DNA of 64,000 bases, taken from Marivirga sericea (GTDB taxonomy: Bacteria; Bacteroidota; Bacteroidia; Cytophagales; Cyclobacteriaceae). This document shows, one piece after another, positions 25,666 to 33,490 of this stretch; position 1 is the first letter of the stretch, and every line of letters begins with the position of its first letter. The notes under the pieces are model-generated. The model searched no databases. It worked only from the letters and a program-made list of their open reading frames with translations, and was not told the DNA's origin. The stretch is taken from NCBI RefSeq assembly GCF_900177665.1, contig NZ_FXAW01000003.1:398655-462654 (forward strand), in the 5' to 3' direction. A program made the position numbers and the translations under genes.

Positions 25666-26505
25666 TTATTTCAACATCTTTAATAAAGTAGTCAATTTAC
25701 TTTTCAACTGCCTTCTATCAACAATAAAATCTAAAAACCCATGATCCAACACAAATTCAGCACTTTGAAACCCTTTGGGTAAATCCTTTCCAATGGTCTC
25801 TCGAATAACCCGAGGACCTGCAAAGCCGATCAAAGCGCCCGGTTCAGCAATGTTAAAGTCACCCAACATTGCATAGGAAGCCGTTACACCACCTGTGGTC
25901 GGATCTGTCAGTAAAGAAATGTAAGGTATTTTTGCTTCAGAAAGTTGAGCTAATTTCGCTGAGGTTTTAGCCATCTGCATAAGCGAAAAACCAGCTTCCA
26001 TCATTCTGGCACCACCTGATTTTGAAATCATTAAAAATGGCACTTTCTTTTTGATAGAATAATCAATAGCTCTAGCAATCTTCTCACCAACTACAGATCC
26101 CATCGATCCACCAATGAAACTAAAATCCATACAGGCTACACATAAATCCAGACCATTCATTTTACCATGAGCAGATCTTACCGCATCTTTCAAGTCTGTT
26201 TTTTCTTGTGACTGCTTGATTCTAACTGGATACGGTTTACTATCTACAAATTCCAGCGGGTCAGCTGAACTGATATCTTTATCAAGTTCAGTAAACTTAT
26301 TATCGTCAAAAAGAATCTCAAAATATTCTTTTGAGCCTATTCGTACGTGGTACTCATCATCAGGGCTAACATAAGCATTTTCCTTAAGTTCACGCATATG
26401 AATAATTTTTCCACCTGGAGTTTTGTACCATAATCCATCAGGTGCTTCTTTCTTATTTTCGGTGGGTGTTAAAATCCCTTTATTTTGTCGCTTAAACCAA
26501 GCCAT
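25666..26505 (-). CDS. accD: acetyl-CoA carboxylase carboxyltransferase beta subunit
   Basis: Transfers CO2 from biotin to acetyl-CoA together with AccA, the committed step of fatty acid synthesis. The 279-residue protein has the crotonase-like core ([72 protein letters not shown]). The N-terminal zinc ribbon of E. coli AccD is present in outline but all four cysteines are replaced (about Thr29, Gly32, Ser47, Asp50). I believe this is a general Bacteroidota trait. AccA is not in the window; a biotin carboxylase gene lies at 57.3 kb. Confidence 0.95.
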   Translation of the reverse strand: MAWFKRQNKGILTPTENKKEAPDGLWYKTPGGKIIHMRELKENAYVSPDDEYHVRIGSKEYFEILFDDNKFTELDKDISSADPLEFVDSKPYPVRIKQSQEKTDLKDAVRSAHGKMNGLDLCVACMDFSFIGGSMGSVVGEKIARAIDYSIKKKVPFLMISKSGGARMMEAGFSLMQMAKTSAKLAQLSEAKIPYISLLTDPTTGGVTASYAMLGDFNIAEPGALIGFAGPRVIRETIGKDLPKGFQSAEFVLDHGFLDFIVDRRQLKSKLTTLLKMLK

Positions 26506-26780
26506 ATTGTTTCAATTATTTATCAAAACCCTATTCAGGTTTTTGTTGGAACATCAAAGATAATTGAATTGGATGTCAATTGCCAAAGTTAAAGTTCAAA
26601 ACCCCACCCAATTTATTATTTTCACTGCTATTTTACTCCTATCAACAGTTTTCCGCATAAAAAATCATAGCAAAGCCAAAAAACCCTAAAACCACAGCTA
26701 ACAAACGTTAGTATCTGATTTACAGAAGATTAAAATTATCTAGAAAAGTTTTGATAGATAAAATAATTCTATGAAATTTA

Positions 26781-26800
26781 CGGAATGAACGTTCATTCCG
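26781..26800. promoter_or_regulatory. 20-bp perfect palindrome over the TetR start codon (operator)
   Basis: Half-site CGGAATGAAC followed directly by its reverse complement. The start codon ATG at 26785 is inside the left half. The centre TGAACGTTCA resembles known TetR-family operators of fatty-acid regulators. It is most likely the site for autorepression. Confidence 0.82.
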
Positions 26801-27375
26801 CCATAGAAAATAAACTGGATAAGAAAACCTTAATATTGGAATCTACTTTGGACTTAATTTCTGAAAACGGATTTCATGGAACACCTATTTCCATGATAGC
26901 AGAGAAAGCAGGTATAGGAGCTGGTACTATTTACCGCTATTTTGAAAATAAGGAGGATTTAATCAATGAATTGTTCAAGGAAATCAAAAGGCGCGTTATG
27001 CATGCGATGCTCTCCGACTATGATGAAAAACAAAGCTTCGAAGATAGATTTAAGCATCTTTGGATGAATTTAATCCATTATTTCATGGACCATCCAAAAG
27101 CTTTTCAATTTATTGAGCAACATCGGTATGCATCATATATGAGTAAACTGACCCGAGAAGAAAGTTTTATGATCATGTCTCCGGTAATGATGTTTTTTAT
27201 TGAAGCCAAAAGAGCAAAAGCTATGAAAGATTTACCGGTCTACACCATTATTTCCTTATCCTACGGACCAATTACTTCTTTAGCAAAATTACAAATTGAC
27301 CATCAACAGCATTTAAGCGAAGAACGGATAGAACAAGCTGCAGACGCATGTTGGGATGCAGTGAGAAGACATTAA
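26785..27375 (+). CDS. TetR/AcrR family regulator
   Basis: A 196-residue repressor. The N-terminal HTH is canonical (LILESTLDLISENGFHGTPISMIAEKAGIGAGTIYRYFENKEDLINELF), followed by a helical ligand domain (MDHPKAFQFIEQHRYASYM). The start at 26785 is chosen because the HTH begins about 15 residues later and no other ATG fits. A short frame MKFTE (26771-26788) ends overlapping this start. The operator palindrome covers the start codon. The FabH-like gene follows after 33 bases, so the likely operon and target is fatty acyl metabolism, and an acyl-CoA or acyl-ACP ligand is plausible. Confidence 0.92.
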   Translation: MNVHSAIENKLDKKTLILESTLDLISENGFHGTPISMIAEKAGIGAGTIYRYFENKEDLINELFKEIKRRVMHAMLSDYDEKQSFEDRFKHLWMNLIHYFMDHPKAFQFIEQHRYASYMSKLTREESFMIMSPVMMFFIEAKRAKAMKDLPVYTIISLSYGPITSLAKLQIDHQQHLSEERIEQAADACWDAVRRH

Positions 27376-27408
27376 CAAGATTAGTAATACTATTACAAAT
27401 ATATAATT

Positions 27409-28485
27409 ATGAAAACACCTAATGTAGTTTTTAATGGAATCGGTTCTTATGTACCAGAAAACATAGTTCCCAATGAACATTTTCTTAAGCATGAATTTTA
27501 CTTGGAAAATGGGGAGCGGTTTGACATCCCTAATGAGGAAATCATCAAGAAATTTGAAAAGATCACGGGCATTAAAGAAAGACGATATGCAAGTGATGAT
27601 CAACTAAATTCTGATTTGGGATCATTGGCCGCAGAAAACGCCCTAAAAAATAGCACTATAGATAAAGAGGAATTAGACTACATTATATATGCCCAAAATT
27701 TTGGTGATATTGAAGCTGGCACTAACAGAATTGACAATATGCCAAGTTTGGCCGCTAAAGTGAAAAATAAATTAGGAATTCAAAATCCTGATGTAGTTTG
27801 CTATGATATTATTTTTGGATGCCCAGGTTGGGTTCAAGGTGTCATTCAAGCTTATCAGATGATTAGAAGTGGCTTTTGCAGGAATGTAATGGTGATTGGA
27901 GCCGAAACTTTGAGCAGATGCGTGGATCCTCATGATAGGGACGGAATGATTTTCTCTGATGGGGCTGGTGCCACTATTGTTTCTGCTTCTTACGATGAAG
28001 ATAGAAAAGGAATTTTAGGCTTTGCCAATAGGACTGATGCAAATGAAGAACTAAGTTACTTAGCGATGGGCAAGTCAAATAAAGAAGGAGAGGATAACAA
28101 TGCTCGCTACATAAAAATGAAAGGGAGAAAAATCTATGAATATGCTTTAGAAGAGGTAGCTGCAGCCATGCAATCTGCCCTAAAGCGTTCAGGTATCTTC
28201 ATGGAAAATATTAAAAAAGTTTTGATCCACCAAGCAAACGAAAAAATGGATGAAGCCATTTTACGAAAACTAGGTCAACTCAACGATTTACGCTTAGAAG
28301 CCAAGGACATGATGCCTATGACCATTCAAAAATACGGTAATAATTCAGTAGCGACCGTCCCTGTAATGCTAGACAAAGTGTTAAGAGGTGAAATTGAAGG
28401 CCACCAGATCAAAGAAGGAGATGACATTATTTTGGCTTCCGTTGGTGCCGGAATGCACATTAACGCCATCATTTACAGGATGTAA
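27409..28485 (+). CDS. 3-oxoacyl-ACP synthase III-like (FabH-like) enzyme
   Basis: A condensing enzyme of the thiolase superfamily with 358 residues. The triad is readable: Cys138 (FGCPGW), His274 (LIHQAN) and Asn311 (YGNNSVAT). It differs from housekeeping FabH by about 30 extra residues near the N-terminus (YLENGERFDIPNEEIIKKFEKITGI) and belongs to the KAS-III-like Bacteroidota group of uncertain primer. The adjacent TetR gene and operator suggest regulated use, for example priming of special acyl chains or hydrocarbons. No other fab genes are next to it. Confidence 0.85.
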   Translation: MKTPNVVFNGIGSYVPENIVPNEHFLKHEFYLENGERFDIPNEEIIKKFEKITGIKERRYASDDQLNSDLGSLAAENALKNSTIDKEELDYIIYAQNFGDIEAGTNRIDNMPSLAAKVKNKLGIQNPDVVCYDIIFGCPGWVQGVIQAYQMIRSGFCRNVMVIGAETLSRCVDPHDRDGMIFSDGAGATIVSASYDEDRKGILGFANRTDANEELSYLAMGKSNKEGEDNNARYIKMKGRKIYEYALEEVAAAMQSALKRSGIFMENIKKVLIHQANEKMDEAILRKLGQLNDLRLEAKDMMPMTIQKYGNNSVATVPVMLDKVLRGEIEGHQIKEGDDIILASVGAGMHINAIIYRM

Positions 28486-28517
28486 TTCGGTACGAGCCTT
28501 ACAACCTTATGTAAAGA

Positions 28518-28550
28518 GGGAGAAGTATCACTCAACTTCTCCCTTTTTTT
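28518..28550. terminator. terminator between FabH-like and BLUF genes
   Basis: GGGAGAAGT / ACTTCTCCC stem with an eight-base loop and seven T bases. It also touches the 3' end of the convergent BLUF gene and may serve both. Confidence 0.88.
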
Positions 28551-28973
28551 CTACTTGAAAAACTTCTGTATAATCTGGTTGGTTTTATTACCATCTACTT
28601 CCGCCCCACTTAATAGTTTTGAGAAAGTGGCTTTGTCTTCTGGGCTGATGTTAGTCTTATAGTCAATTTGATTACTATCGAATTTCTTGCTGCCCATGTG
28701 CCAGCTAGGGAAAGTTTTTTCTTTAATAGGGACATAGGACAACATGATGCAGTTAGCATGCCTAGCGTCTTTTTTGATTTTATCGTACAACCCCATCACT
28801 ACTCCATTTTCTCCTTCAACCAACTGTAGAAATTTTTTATCGGAGTAAAGTAGGGCTCCGGTTATTCCCAAATCAGGATTATTTTTTTTACAAGCTTCCA
28901 AGATGTTATCTATTTCATCTTCGGAAGAATTGTTTCTTTTCCTGTCACTAACGTAAACTAATTGTGAAAGCAT
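28551..28973 (-). CDS. BLUF-domain blue-light sensor
   Basis: A 140-residue flavin (FAD) photoreceptor. The BLUF residues are in place with the AppA spacing: Tyr7 (LVYVS), Asn31 or Asn32 (KNNPDLGITGALLY), Gln50 (FLQLVEG), Trp91 and Met93 (FPSWHMGS). Blue light rearranges hydrogen bonds around the flavin through Tyr and Gln. After the domain there are only about 40 residues and no output domain, so it must act through a partner protein. No cyclase, EAL or regulator gene lies next to it. Monocistronic. Confidence 0.93.
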   Translation of the reverse strand: MLSQLVYVSDRKRNNSSEDEIDNILEACKKNNPDLGITGALLYSDKKFLQLVEGENGVVMGLYDKIKKDARHANCIMLSYVPIKEKTFPSWHMGSKKFDSNQIDYKTNISPEDKATFSKLLSGAEVDGNKTNQIIQKFFK

Positions 28974-29054
28974 ATTGCGTTAAAAAATTAAGTGAAATTA
29001 AAAATATCCTAGCGAACACATATACATCTCAATTGTTCAAAAATTAGAGAATTA

Positions 29055-29092
29055 AAAACAAAAAAAGAGAGACTGGATACCAGCCTCTCTTT
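29055..29092 (-). terminator. terminator of the acidic lipoprotein gene
   Basis: AAAGAGAG, A, CTGG / CCAG, C, CTCTCTTT with a three-base loop (29064-29092). On the minus strand a T-rich run follows. Confidence 0.85.
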
Positions 29093-29115
29093 CTATTTAC
29101 TAAAATTGTAAAATC

Positions 29116-29397
29116 TTATCCTTCTACTTCTTCTTTTACTTCCTCAGCAGCATCTTCCATTTCTTCGCCAGCATCTTCAGCTTTTTCTTCACCTTCTTCT
29201 ACTGATTCTTCAACGTCTTCTTTCACTTCTTCAGCAGCATCACCTACCTCGTCAGCTGCATCTTCTACTGCATCTTTTACTTCCTCAGTAGATTCTTCCA
29301 TCTGCTCTTTTGCTTCTTCTTTTTCGCTCTTGTTATCACATGCAAAAACAGCTAATGTAAAAGCACCCAATAAAAATAATGTGAATAATTTTTTCAT
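29116..29397 (-). CDS. very acidic repetitive lipoprotein
   Basis: A 93-residue protein with a lipoprotein signal (LFLLGAFTLAVFAC). The mature part is almost only Glu, Asp, Ala, Val and Lys in degenerate repeats (EEVKDAVEDAADEVGDAAEEV, EDAGEEMEDAAEEVKEEVEG). It should form a long acidic amphipathic helix, like LEA or apolipoprotein-type repeats. Its net charge is strongly negative. Similar small lipoproteins occur in many marine Bacteroidota. A structural or ion-buffering envelope role is possible but is only inference. Confidence 0.75.
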   Translation of the reverse strand: MKKLFTLFLLGAFTLAVFACDNKSEKEEAKEQMEESTEEVKDAVEDAADEVGDAAEEVKEDVEESVEEGEEKAEDAGEEMEDAAEEVKEEVEG

Positions 29398-29462
29398 AGT
29401 TTAATAGATTATGGTTTAAGATGTAAATGTATCTAAATATTAAGACAGACAAAAGTATATTT

Positions 29463-30770
29463 CTATTTTTTTCTGAAAACTAGCTTAACAGGAACCCCTT
29501 CAAAGTCAAAATTCTCTCTTAACCTGTTCTCTAGGTATCTTTCGTAAGGAGGTTTGATATATTGTGGCAAATTACAGAAGAAAGCAAACGTAGGCGTATA
29601 AGTAGGCAGCTGCGTTGCGTATTTAATTTTGATGTATTTACCCTTTAAAGCTGGAGGTGGATATTTTTCTATCTCCTTAAGCATCACTTCATTTAAAGCA
29701 GATGTACTTACCTTTTCCGTCCTACTAAAATAAATTTTAGTGGCCAGTTCTATTGCTTGAAATATTCTCTGCTTTTCAGTAACGGATGTGAAGATTATGG
29801 GAATGTAATCTAATGGACCCAATTTCTCCTGAATCTGTTTCTTAAATTTATCATGAGTCTTACCGTCTTTCTCTACTAGATCCCATTTATTGATCATGAT
29901 CATGATGCCCTTCTTATTTTTATGAGCTAAGCCGATAATTTGCATATCTTGTGATTCAAAACCACGAGTAGCATCAATCATTACAATACAAACATCACTA
30001 TCCTGCAAAGCCTGAATTGCTCGGATGGTAGAGTAGAACTCTATATCATCTTTTGTTCTGGTTTTTTTTCTCAAGCCAGCTGTATCAGTCAATATAAAAT
30101 CTTTACCATACAGTTTATAGTGCGTATTAATAGAGTCTCTGGTAGTTCCAGCGATATCTGTCACAATAGTGCGTTCATCCCCTAATAATGCATTCAAAAA
30201 AGACGATTTCCCGGCATTAGGCCGCCCTAGAATTGCTAATCTTGGAACGCCTTCAAAAGGATCTTTGTGGTCGTCATCAGGAAAAAGCTGTACTACAGCA
30301 TCTAAAACCTCTCCTGTTCCAGAACCACTTGCAGAAGACATGCTGAACACTTCATCAAAACCAAGTCCATAAAATTCACCTGCCATATAGCTCTTTTCAG
30401 TATTGTCGGCTTTGTTAGCTATTACATATACTGGTTTTCCCACTTCTCTTACGACATTGGCGAAATCTTTATCCATATCGGTTAGGCCAGTGTGACAATC
30501 TACCATAAACAGTATCACAGTTGCTTCTTTTAATGCTTCTTTCACCTGCTTACGGATCTCTTTCTCAAAGATATCATTTGAGCCCGTCACATAGCCACCA
30601 GTATCAATCACAGTAAATTTCTTACCAATCCACTGCGCTTCTCCGTATTGCCTATCACGCGTTACACCTGATTCGTTATCCATAATCGCCTGTTTGCGCT
30701 CTACTAAACGATTGAAAAAGGTGGACTTACCGACATTTGGTCTCCCTACTATTGCTACTATGTTTGACAT
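29463..30770 (-). CDS. der: ribosome-assembly GTPase Der (EngA)
   Basis: An essential GTPase for 50S maturation with two G domains in tandem, 435 residues. G1 motifs are GRPNVGKSTFF (residue 8 on) and GRPNAGKSSFL (about 180 on). Other motifs are DTGG and DTAGL (G3), and NKAD and NKWD (G4). The KH-like C-terminal domain runs from about 350 (YPPPALKGKYIKIKYATQ). Der and Era genes are usually neighbours in Bacteroidota; here a four-helix-bundle gene with flanking repeats sits between them. Confidence 0.97.
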   Translation of the reverse strand: MSNIVAIVGRPNVGKSTFFNRLVERKQAIMDNESGVTRDRQYGEAQWIGKKFTVIDTGGYVTGSNDIFEKEIRKQVKEALKEATVILFMVDCHTGLTDMDKDFANVVREVGKPVYVIANKADNTEKSYMAGEFYGLGFDEVFSMSSASGSGTGEVLDAVVQLFPDDDHKDPFEGVPRLAILGRPNAGKSSFLNALLGDERTIVTDIAGTTRDSINTHYKLYGKDFILTDTAGLRKKTRTKDDIEFYSTIRAIQALQDSDVCIVMIDATRGFESQDMQIIGLAHKNKKGIMIMINKWDLVEKDGKTHDKFKKQIQEKLGPLDYIPIIFTSVTEKQRIFQAIELATKIYFSRTEKVSTSALNEVMLKEIEKYPPPALKGKYIKIKYATQLPTYTPTFAFFCNLPQYIKPPYERYLENRLRENFDFEGVPVKLVFRKK

Positions 30771-30774
30771 TTTT

Positions 30775-30810
30775 AATTACGAATTATGAATTTTTTAATT
30801 ACGAATTAAG
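30775..30810. repeat. repeat array on the der side of the four-helix-bundle gene
   Basis: Two copies of AATTACGAATTA (30775-30786 and 30797-30808), joined by TGAATTTTTT. Inverted copies occur at 31243-31271, beyond the other end of the gene. Confidence 0.7.
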
Positions 30811-30829
30811 GTGATAAAGTACCACCCTC

Positions 30830-31195
30830 TTATTCGCTTCTTGATCTGATCGTTTTTTGTATCGACCCTATTATTTTTAATATTTCTTCGCACTTAGCGA
30901 TCATTATTAGTGCAGCTTCTTCCTCTAGAAATCCCGCATCTTTTATTAAGCGTAACCAATAATGTGTTTCCCTAGCCTCTTTATAGGAAATTGATATTTT
31001 AGCTAAAAAATCTTTCCTTGACTGAGCTCCAATTGCTTCTTCCACATTTGCTCCGATAGAAGTCCCTGACCTTAGGACTTGAGAAGATATCTCAAAATGA
31101 GTTTCTTTTTTTAATAATTGAGCAATTCTTATAATCTCTAAAGCAAATTGATAACTTTTTAATTGAATAACATTTTGCGACTTCATTAATGGCAT
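30830..31195 (-). CDS. four-helix-bundle protein (23S rRNA IVS / S23 family)
   Basis: A 121-residue protein of the S23 family found in 23S rRNA intervening sequences and in many solitary chromosomal copies. The signature is clear: LKSYQFALEIIRIAQLL, SQVLRSGTSIGANVEEAIGAQSRKDFLAKISISYKEARETHYWLRLI. The fold is also used by Avd of diversity-generating retroelements, but no reverse transcriptase is here. Function is unknown. It is inserted between der and era and bordered on both sides by AATTACGAATTA repeats, which suggests it arrived as a mobile unit. Confidence 0.88.
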   Translation of the reverse strand: MPLMKSQNVIQLKSYQFALEIIRIAQLLKKETHFEISSQVLRSGTSIGANVEEAIGAQSRKDFLAKISISYKEARETHYWLRLIKDAGFLEEEAALIMIAKCEEILKIIGSIQKTIRSRSE

Positions 31196-31242
31196 ATTTG
31201 GTTGAAAAGATGATAAAATCTAAGAATGTCACTCCAAATTTC

Positions 31243-31271
31243 CTAATTGATAATTCGTAATTCGTAATTAT
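31243..31271. repeat. repeat array on the era side of the four-helix-bundle gene
   Basis: Contains TAATTCGTAATT and ATTCGTAATTAT, the reverse complement of the AATTACGAATTA unit at 30775-30810. The array touches the era stop codon. Confidence 0.7.
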
Positions 31272-32155
31272 CAGTAGCCGAATCGTTTCAACTTCAAATC
31301 CTTTTTACGCCAGTCTTGTTCTACTTTTACAAAGGTTTCCAAATGGATTTGCTTATTGAAAAATGTTTCCAGGTCTTGGCGCGAAGCCATTCCTACCTTT
31401 TTTAAAGCTTCACCCCCTTTACCTATGATGATCCCCTTTTGGGATTTTCTCTCTACATATATTTCTGCCCTTATTCTGATGATTTTCTCATCTTCTTTGA
31501 ATTCAGTAACCACTACTTCGCAGCTGTACGGTACTTCTTTTTTATAATTCTGAAATATCTTTTCTCTAATAATTTCCTCCACAAAAAACTTCTCCGGCTT
31601 ATCCGTCATTTCCTCTTTGGGAAAATAGGCTGGGTGCACCGGCAATAAATTAATTAATTTCCCAAAAAGCTCTTCTATGTTTATTTTTTCTAGGGCCGAA
31701 ATCATGATCTGATGATCAGGTTCAATAATCTCAGCCCAATACTTCATTTTATCCTCCGCCTGTGAGCCTTTCGATTGGTCAATTTTATTCATGACCAATA
31801 TTATCGGCACACCACTTTTCTTCAGTCTGTCAATTAAAACATCTCCTTCCTCATACTTCTCATATAAATCTGTCACAAAAAGTAAGATGTCAGCATCCTC
31901 AAGTGCGGATTTCACAAATCGCATCATGGAGTTATGCAATTCATACTGAGGACTCAAAATACCAGGCGTATCAGAATAAACGATTTGAAAATCCTTACCA
32001 CTCAAAATCCCCATAATCCTGTGGCGAGTAGTTTGAGCTTTGGAAGTAATAATAGAAAGGCGCTCTCCTACTAAAGCGTTCATTAATGTAGACTTTCCTA
32101 CATTTGGTTTTCCTACTATGCTTACAAATCCGGCTTTATGCTGATTTTCTGACAT
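31271..32155 (-). CDS. era: ribosome-assembly GTPase Era
   Basis: Binds the 3' end of 16S rRNA and helps 30S maturation; about 294 residues. The start at the ATG 32155 (MSENQHKAGFVS) is preferred to the TTG at 32176. The G domain has GKPNVGKSTLM, TRHRIMG (G2), DTPG (G3) and NKID (G4). The KH domain has ERKSQKGIIIGKGGEALKKVG. A TACCTTTG -7 box at 32174-32181 on the minus strand lies just upstream, divergent from the tRNA-fMet promoter. Confidence 0.96.
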   Translation of the reverse strand: MSENQHKAGFVSIVGKPNVGKSTLMNALVGERLSIITSKAQTTRHRIMGILSGKDFQIVYSDTPGILSPQYELHNSMMRFVKSALEDADILLFVTDLYEKYEEGDVLIDRLKKSGVPIILVMNKIDQSKGSQAEDKMKYWAEIIEPDHQIMISALEKINIEELFGKLINLLPVHPAYFPKEEMTDKPEKFFVEEIIREKIFQNYKKEVPYSCEVVVTEFKEDEKIIRIRAEIYVERKSQKGIIIGKGGEALKKVGMASRQDLETFFNKQIHLETFVKVEQDWRKKDLKLKRFGY

Positions 32156-32173
32156 TAATTTAAATTTATTTTG

Positions 32174-32181
32174 CAAAGGTA
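32174..32181 (-). promoter_or_regulatory. -7 promoter box for era
   Basis: Minus-strand TACCTTTG fits the Bacteroidota consensus TAnnTTTG and would place transcription start a few bases before the ATG at 32155. No clear -33 TTG is seen at the right distance. Confidence 0.5.
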
Positions 32182-32182
32182 C

Positions 32183-32212
32183 TTGATTTTAATGAATTTC
32201 TAATTACCTTTG
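32183..32212 (+). promoter_or_regulatory. promoter of tRNA-fMet
   Basis: TTG (32183-32185), 19 bases, then TACCTTTG (32205-32212). This is an exact Bacteroidota housekeeping promoter, 52 bases before the tRNA. Confidence 0.78.
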
Positions 32213-32264
32213 TAATCCTTTTGAAGCAAACATCGAAAAAGATGTTGAAATCAAGAGTTTATAT

Positions 32265-32337
<73 letters not shown>

Positions 32338-32341
32338 CTAC

Positions 32342-32378
32342 AAAGCCTGTTTAAAGAAACATTAAGCAGGCTTTTTTT
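32342..32378 (+). terminator. terminator of tRNA-fMet
   Basis: AAAGCCTG (32342-32349) pairs with CAGGCTTT (32367-32374), followed by T bases. Confidence 0.85.
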
Positions 32379-32399
32379 ATGCCTTAATTTTAAAATATT

Positions 32400-32475
32400 G
32401 CTCGTTGGGCTCATAACCGCTAGCTAGCAGACACTAATTCGAGTCTTGTCCCCGCTACTTCGAAGTCTGTTAAAT
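32400..32475 (+). pseudogene. damaged partial copy of tRNA-fMet and its 3' flank
   Basis: Bases 32400-32418 repeat the tRNA from the end of the D arm through the anticodon loop (GCTCGTTGGGCTCATAACC), and 32438-32459 repeat the T arm and acceptor end exactly (TTCGAGTCTTG and on). The 19 bases between them differ from the tRNA, and the 5' third is missing. Similarity continues into the flank (GAAGTCTGTTAAA against AAAGCCTGTTTAAA). It cannot fold as a tRNA. It is probably a leftover of a tandem duplication or of integration at the tRNA end. Confidence 0.8.
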
Positions 32476-32787
32476 CCAAAAAATTATATTAGCATGGAAA
32501 AGTAAGAAGTATGAATTTCCAGTATCAGTTTCTTGCAGACTTTATTATTTCACCAACGCTTTCAAGGCTATTATTCATTGTACATTTGACAATCCTTAAA
32601 AGGTTAATTTCATTATTGACAACAACTTGAATATTAAGTCAAGCAGTAGTGAAGAACATTGGCTATTACCAGCAGTTTATTATCTATGTTGACAAATAAA
32701 TTCTAAGCCTTCCTTAAAAAATACATGTGATTGTAATTTCTTAAACTCTAATCGACAATAGCAGTTAATGTAGTCAGATATTAATTT
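32476..32787. other. 312-base gap, no gene seen
   Basis: AT-rich sequence between the tRNA remnant and the CrtA-like gene. A 39-codon frame at 32511 (MNFQYQFLADFII...) has no supporting features. No repeats or hairpins stood out. Confidence 0.45.
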
Positions 32788-33438
32788 ATGGTTACACTAT
32801 CTCTCATTCACTATTCAAATAATAAGTACTGGGCATTTAAACAAATGCAACTATTACCTCCTCGATTGACAAAAATTGAAGGCTGTCAATTTGCTAAACT
32901 TCTTGGCACTGGAAGCGGCTTTGGTTTTAGTCTTTGGCCTGACTTCTCAACATATGCCATGCTGATGAAATGGGGCAACCCACAAGACGCTACACACTTT
33001 TTTGATCATTCAGAAGTTTTTGATGAACTAAACAGAAAATCTAGCAAAATTGAAACGCATTATCTAGATTCTCTAGGAGCGCATGGCAGTTGGTATGGAA
33101 AAAATCCATTCCCTGAAAAAACGGAATACAGTGGTGGAAAAATTGCAGTAATTACCAGAGCACGAATCAATATCCCTAAACTGCCTAGGTTTTGGCAATT
33201 TGTCCCCATGGCAAGTAGAGCCATTGAAAATGCTAAAGGACTAATTTTTACCAAAGGCATTGGAGAATGGCCTTTAATTGAACAGGCTACTTTCAGCGTT
33301 TGGGAAAATGAACAAGCCATGAAGGACTATGCCTACTCTAATATTCATAAAGAAATCATAGGAAAAGTAAAGAAGGAAAATTGGTATAAAGAGGAACTAT
33401 TTAGTCGTTTCAATTATATTAAAAGCATTACGCATTAA
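32788..33438 (+). CDS. CrtA (spheroidene monooxygenase)-like protein
   Basis: A 216-residue soluble protein with the layout of CrtA, the haem-dependent carotenoid monooxygenase that puts keto or hydroxy groups on the psi end of acyclic carotenoids. Matching segments are FAKLLGTGSGFGFSLWPDFSTYAMLMKW, GSWYGKNPF, AVITRARINIPKLPRFWQFVP, LIFTKGIGEWPLIEQATFSVWENEQAM and NWYKEELFSRF. Cytophagales make oxygenated carotenoids (saproxanthin or flexixanthin type), so a pigment role fits, but no other crt gene is in the window. It lies just past the tRNA-fMet remnant and may share a transcript with the lipoprotein gene 52 bases downstream. Confidence 0.8.
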   Translation: MVTLSLIHYSNNKYWAFKQMQLLPPRLTKIEGCQFAKLLGTGSGFGFSLWPDFSTYAMLMKWGNPQDATHFFDHSEVFDELNRKSSKIETHYLDSLGAHGSWYGKNPFPEKTEYSGGKIAVITRARINIPKLPRFWQFVPMASRAIENAKGLIFTKGIGEWPLIEQATFSVWENEQAMKDYAYSNIHKEIIGKVKKENWYKEELFSRFNYIKSITH

Positions 33439-33490
33439 CAGCAAAGGCTAAAATCCGTTACGAAACAACACCTACATAAATCAGCTTAGT

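Noticed and set aside
32511-32630. 39-codon frame (MNFQYQFLADFII...)
   Set aside because: No conserved pattern, no promoter, sits in the degraded tRNA flank.
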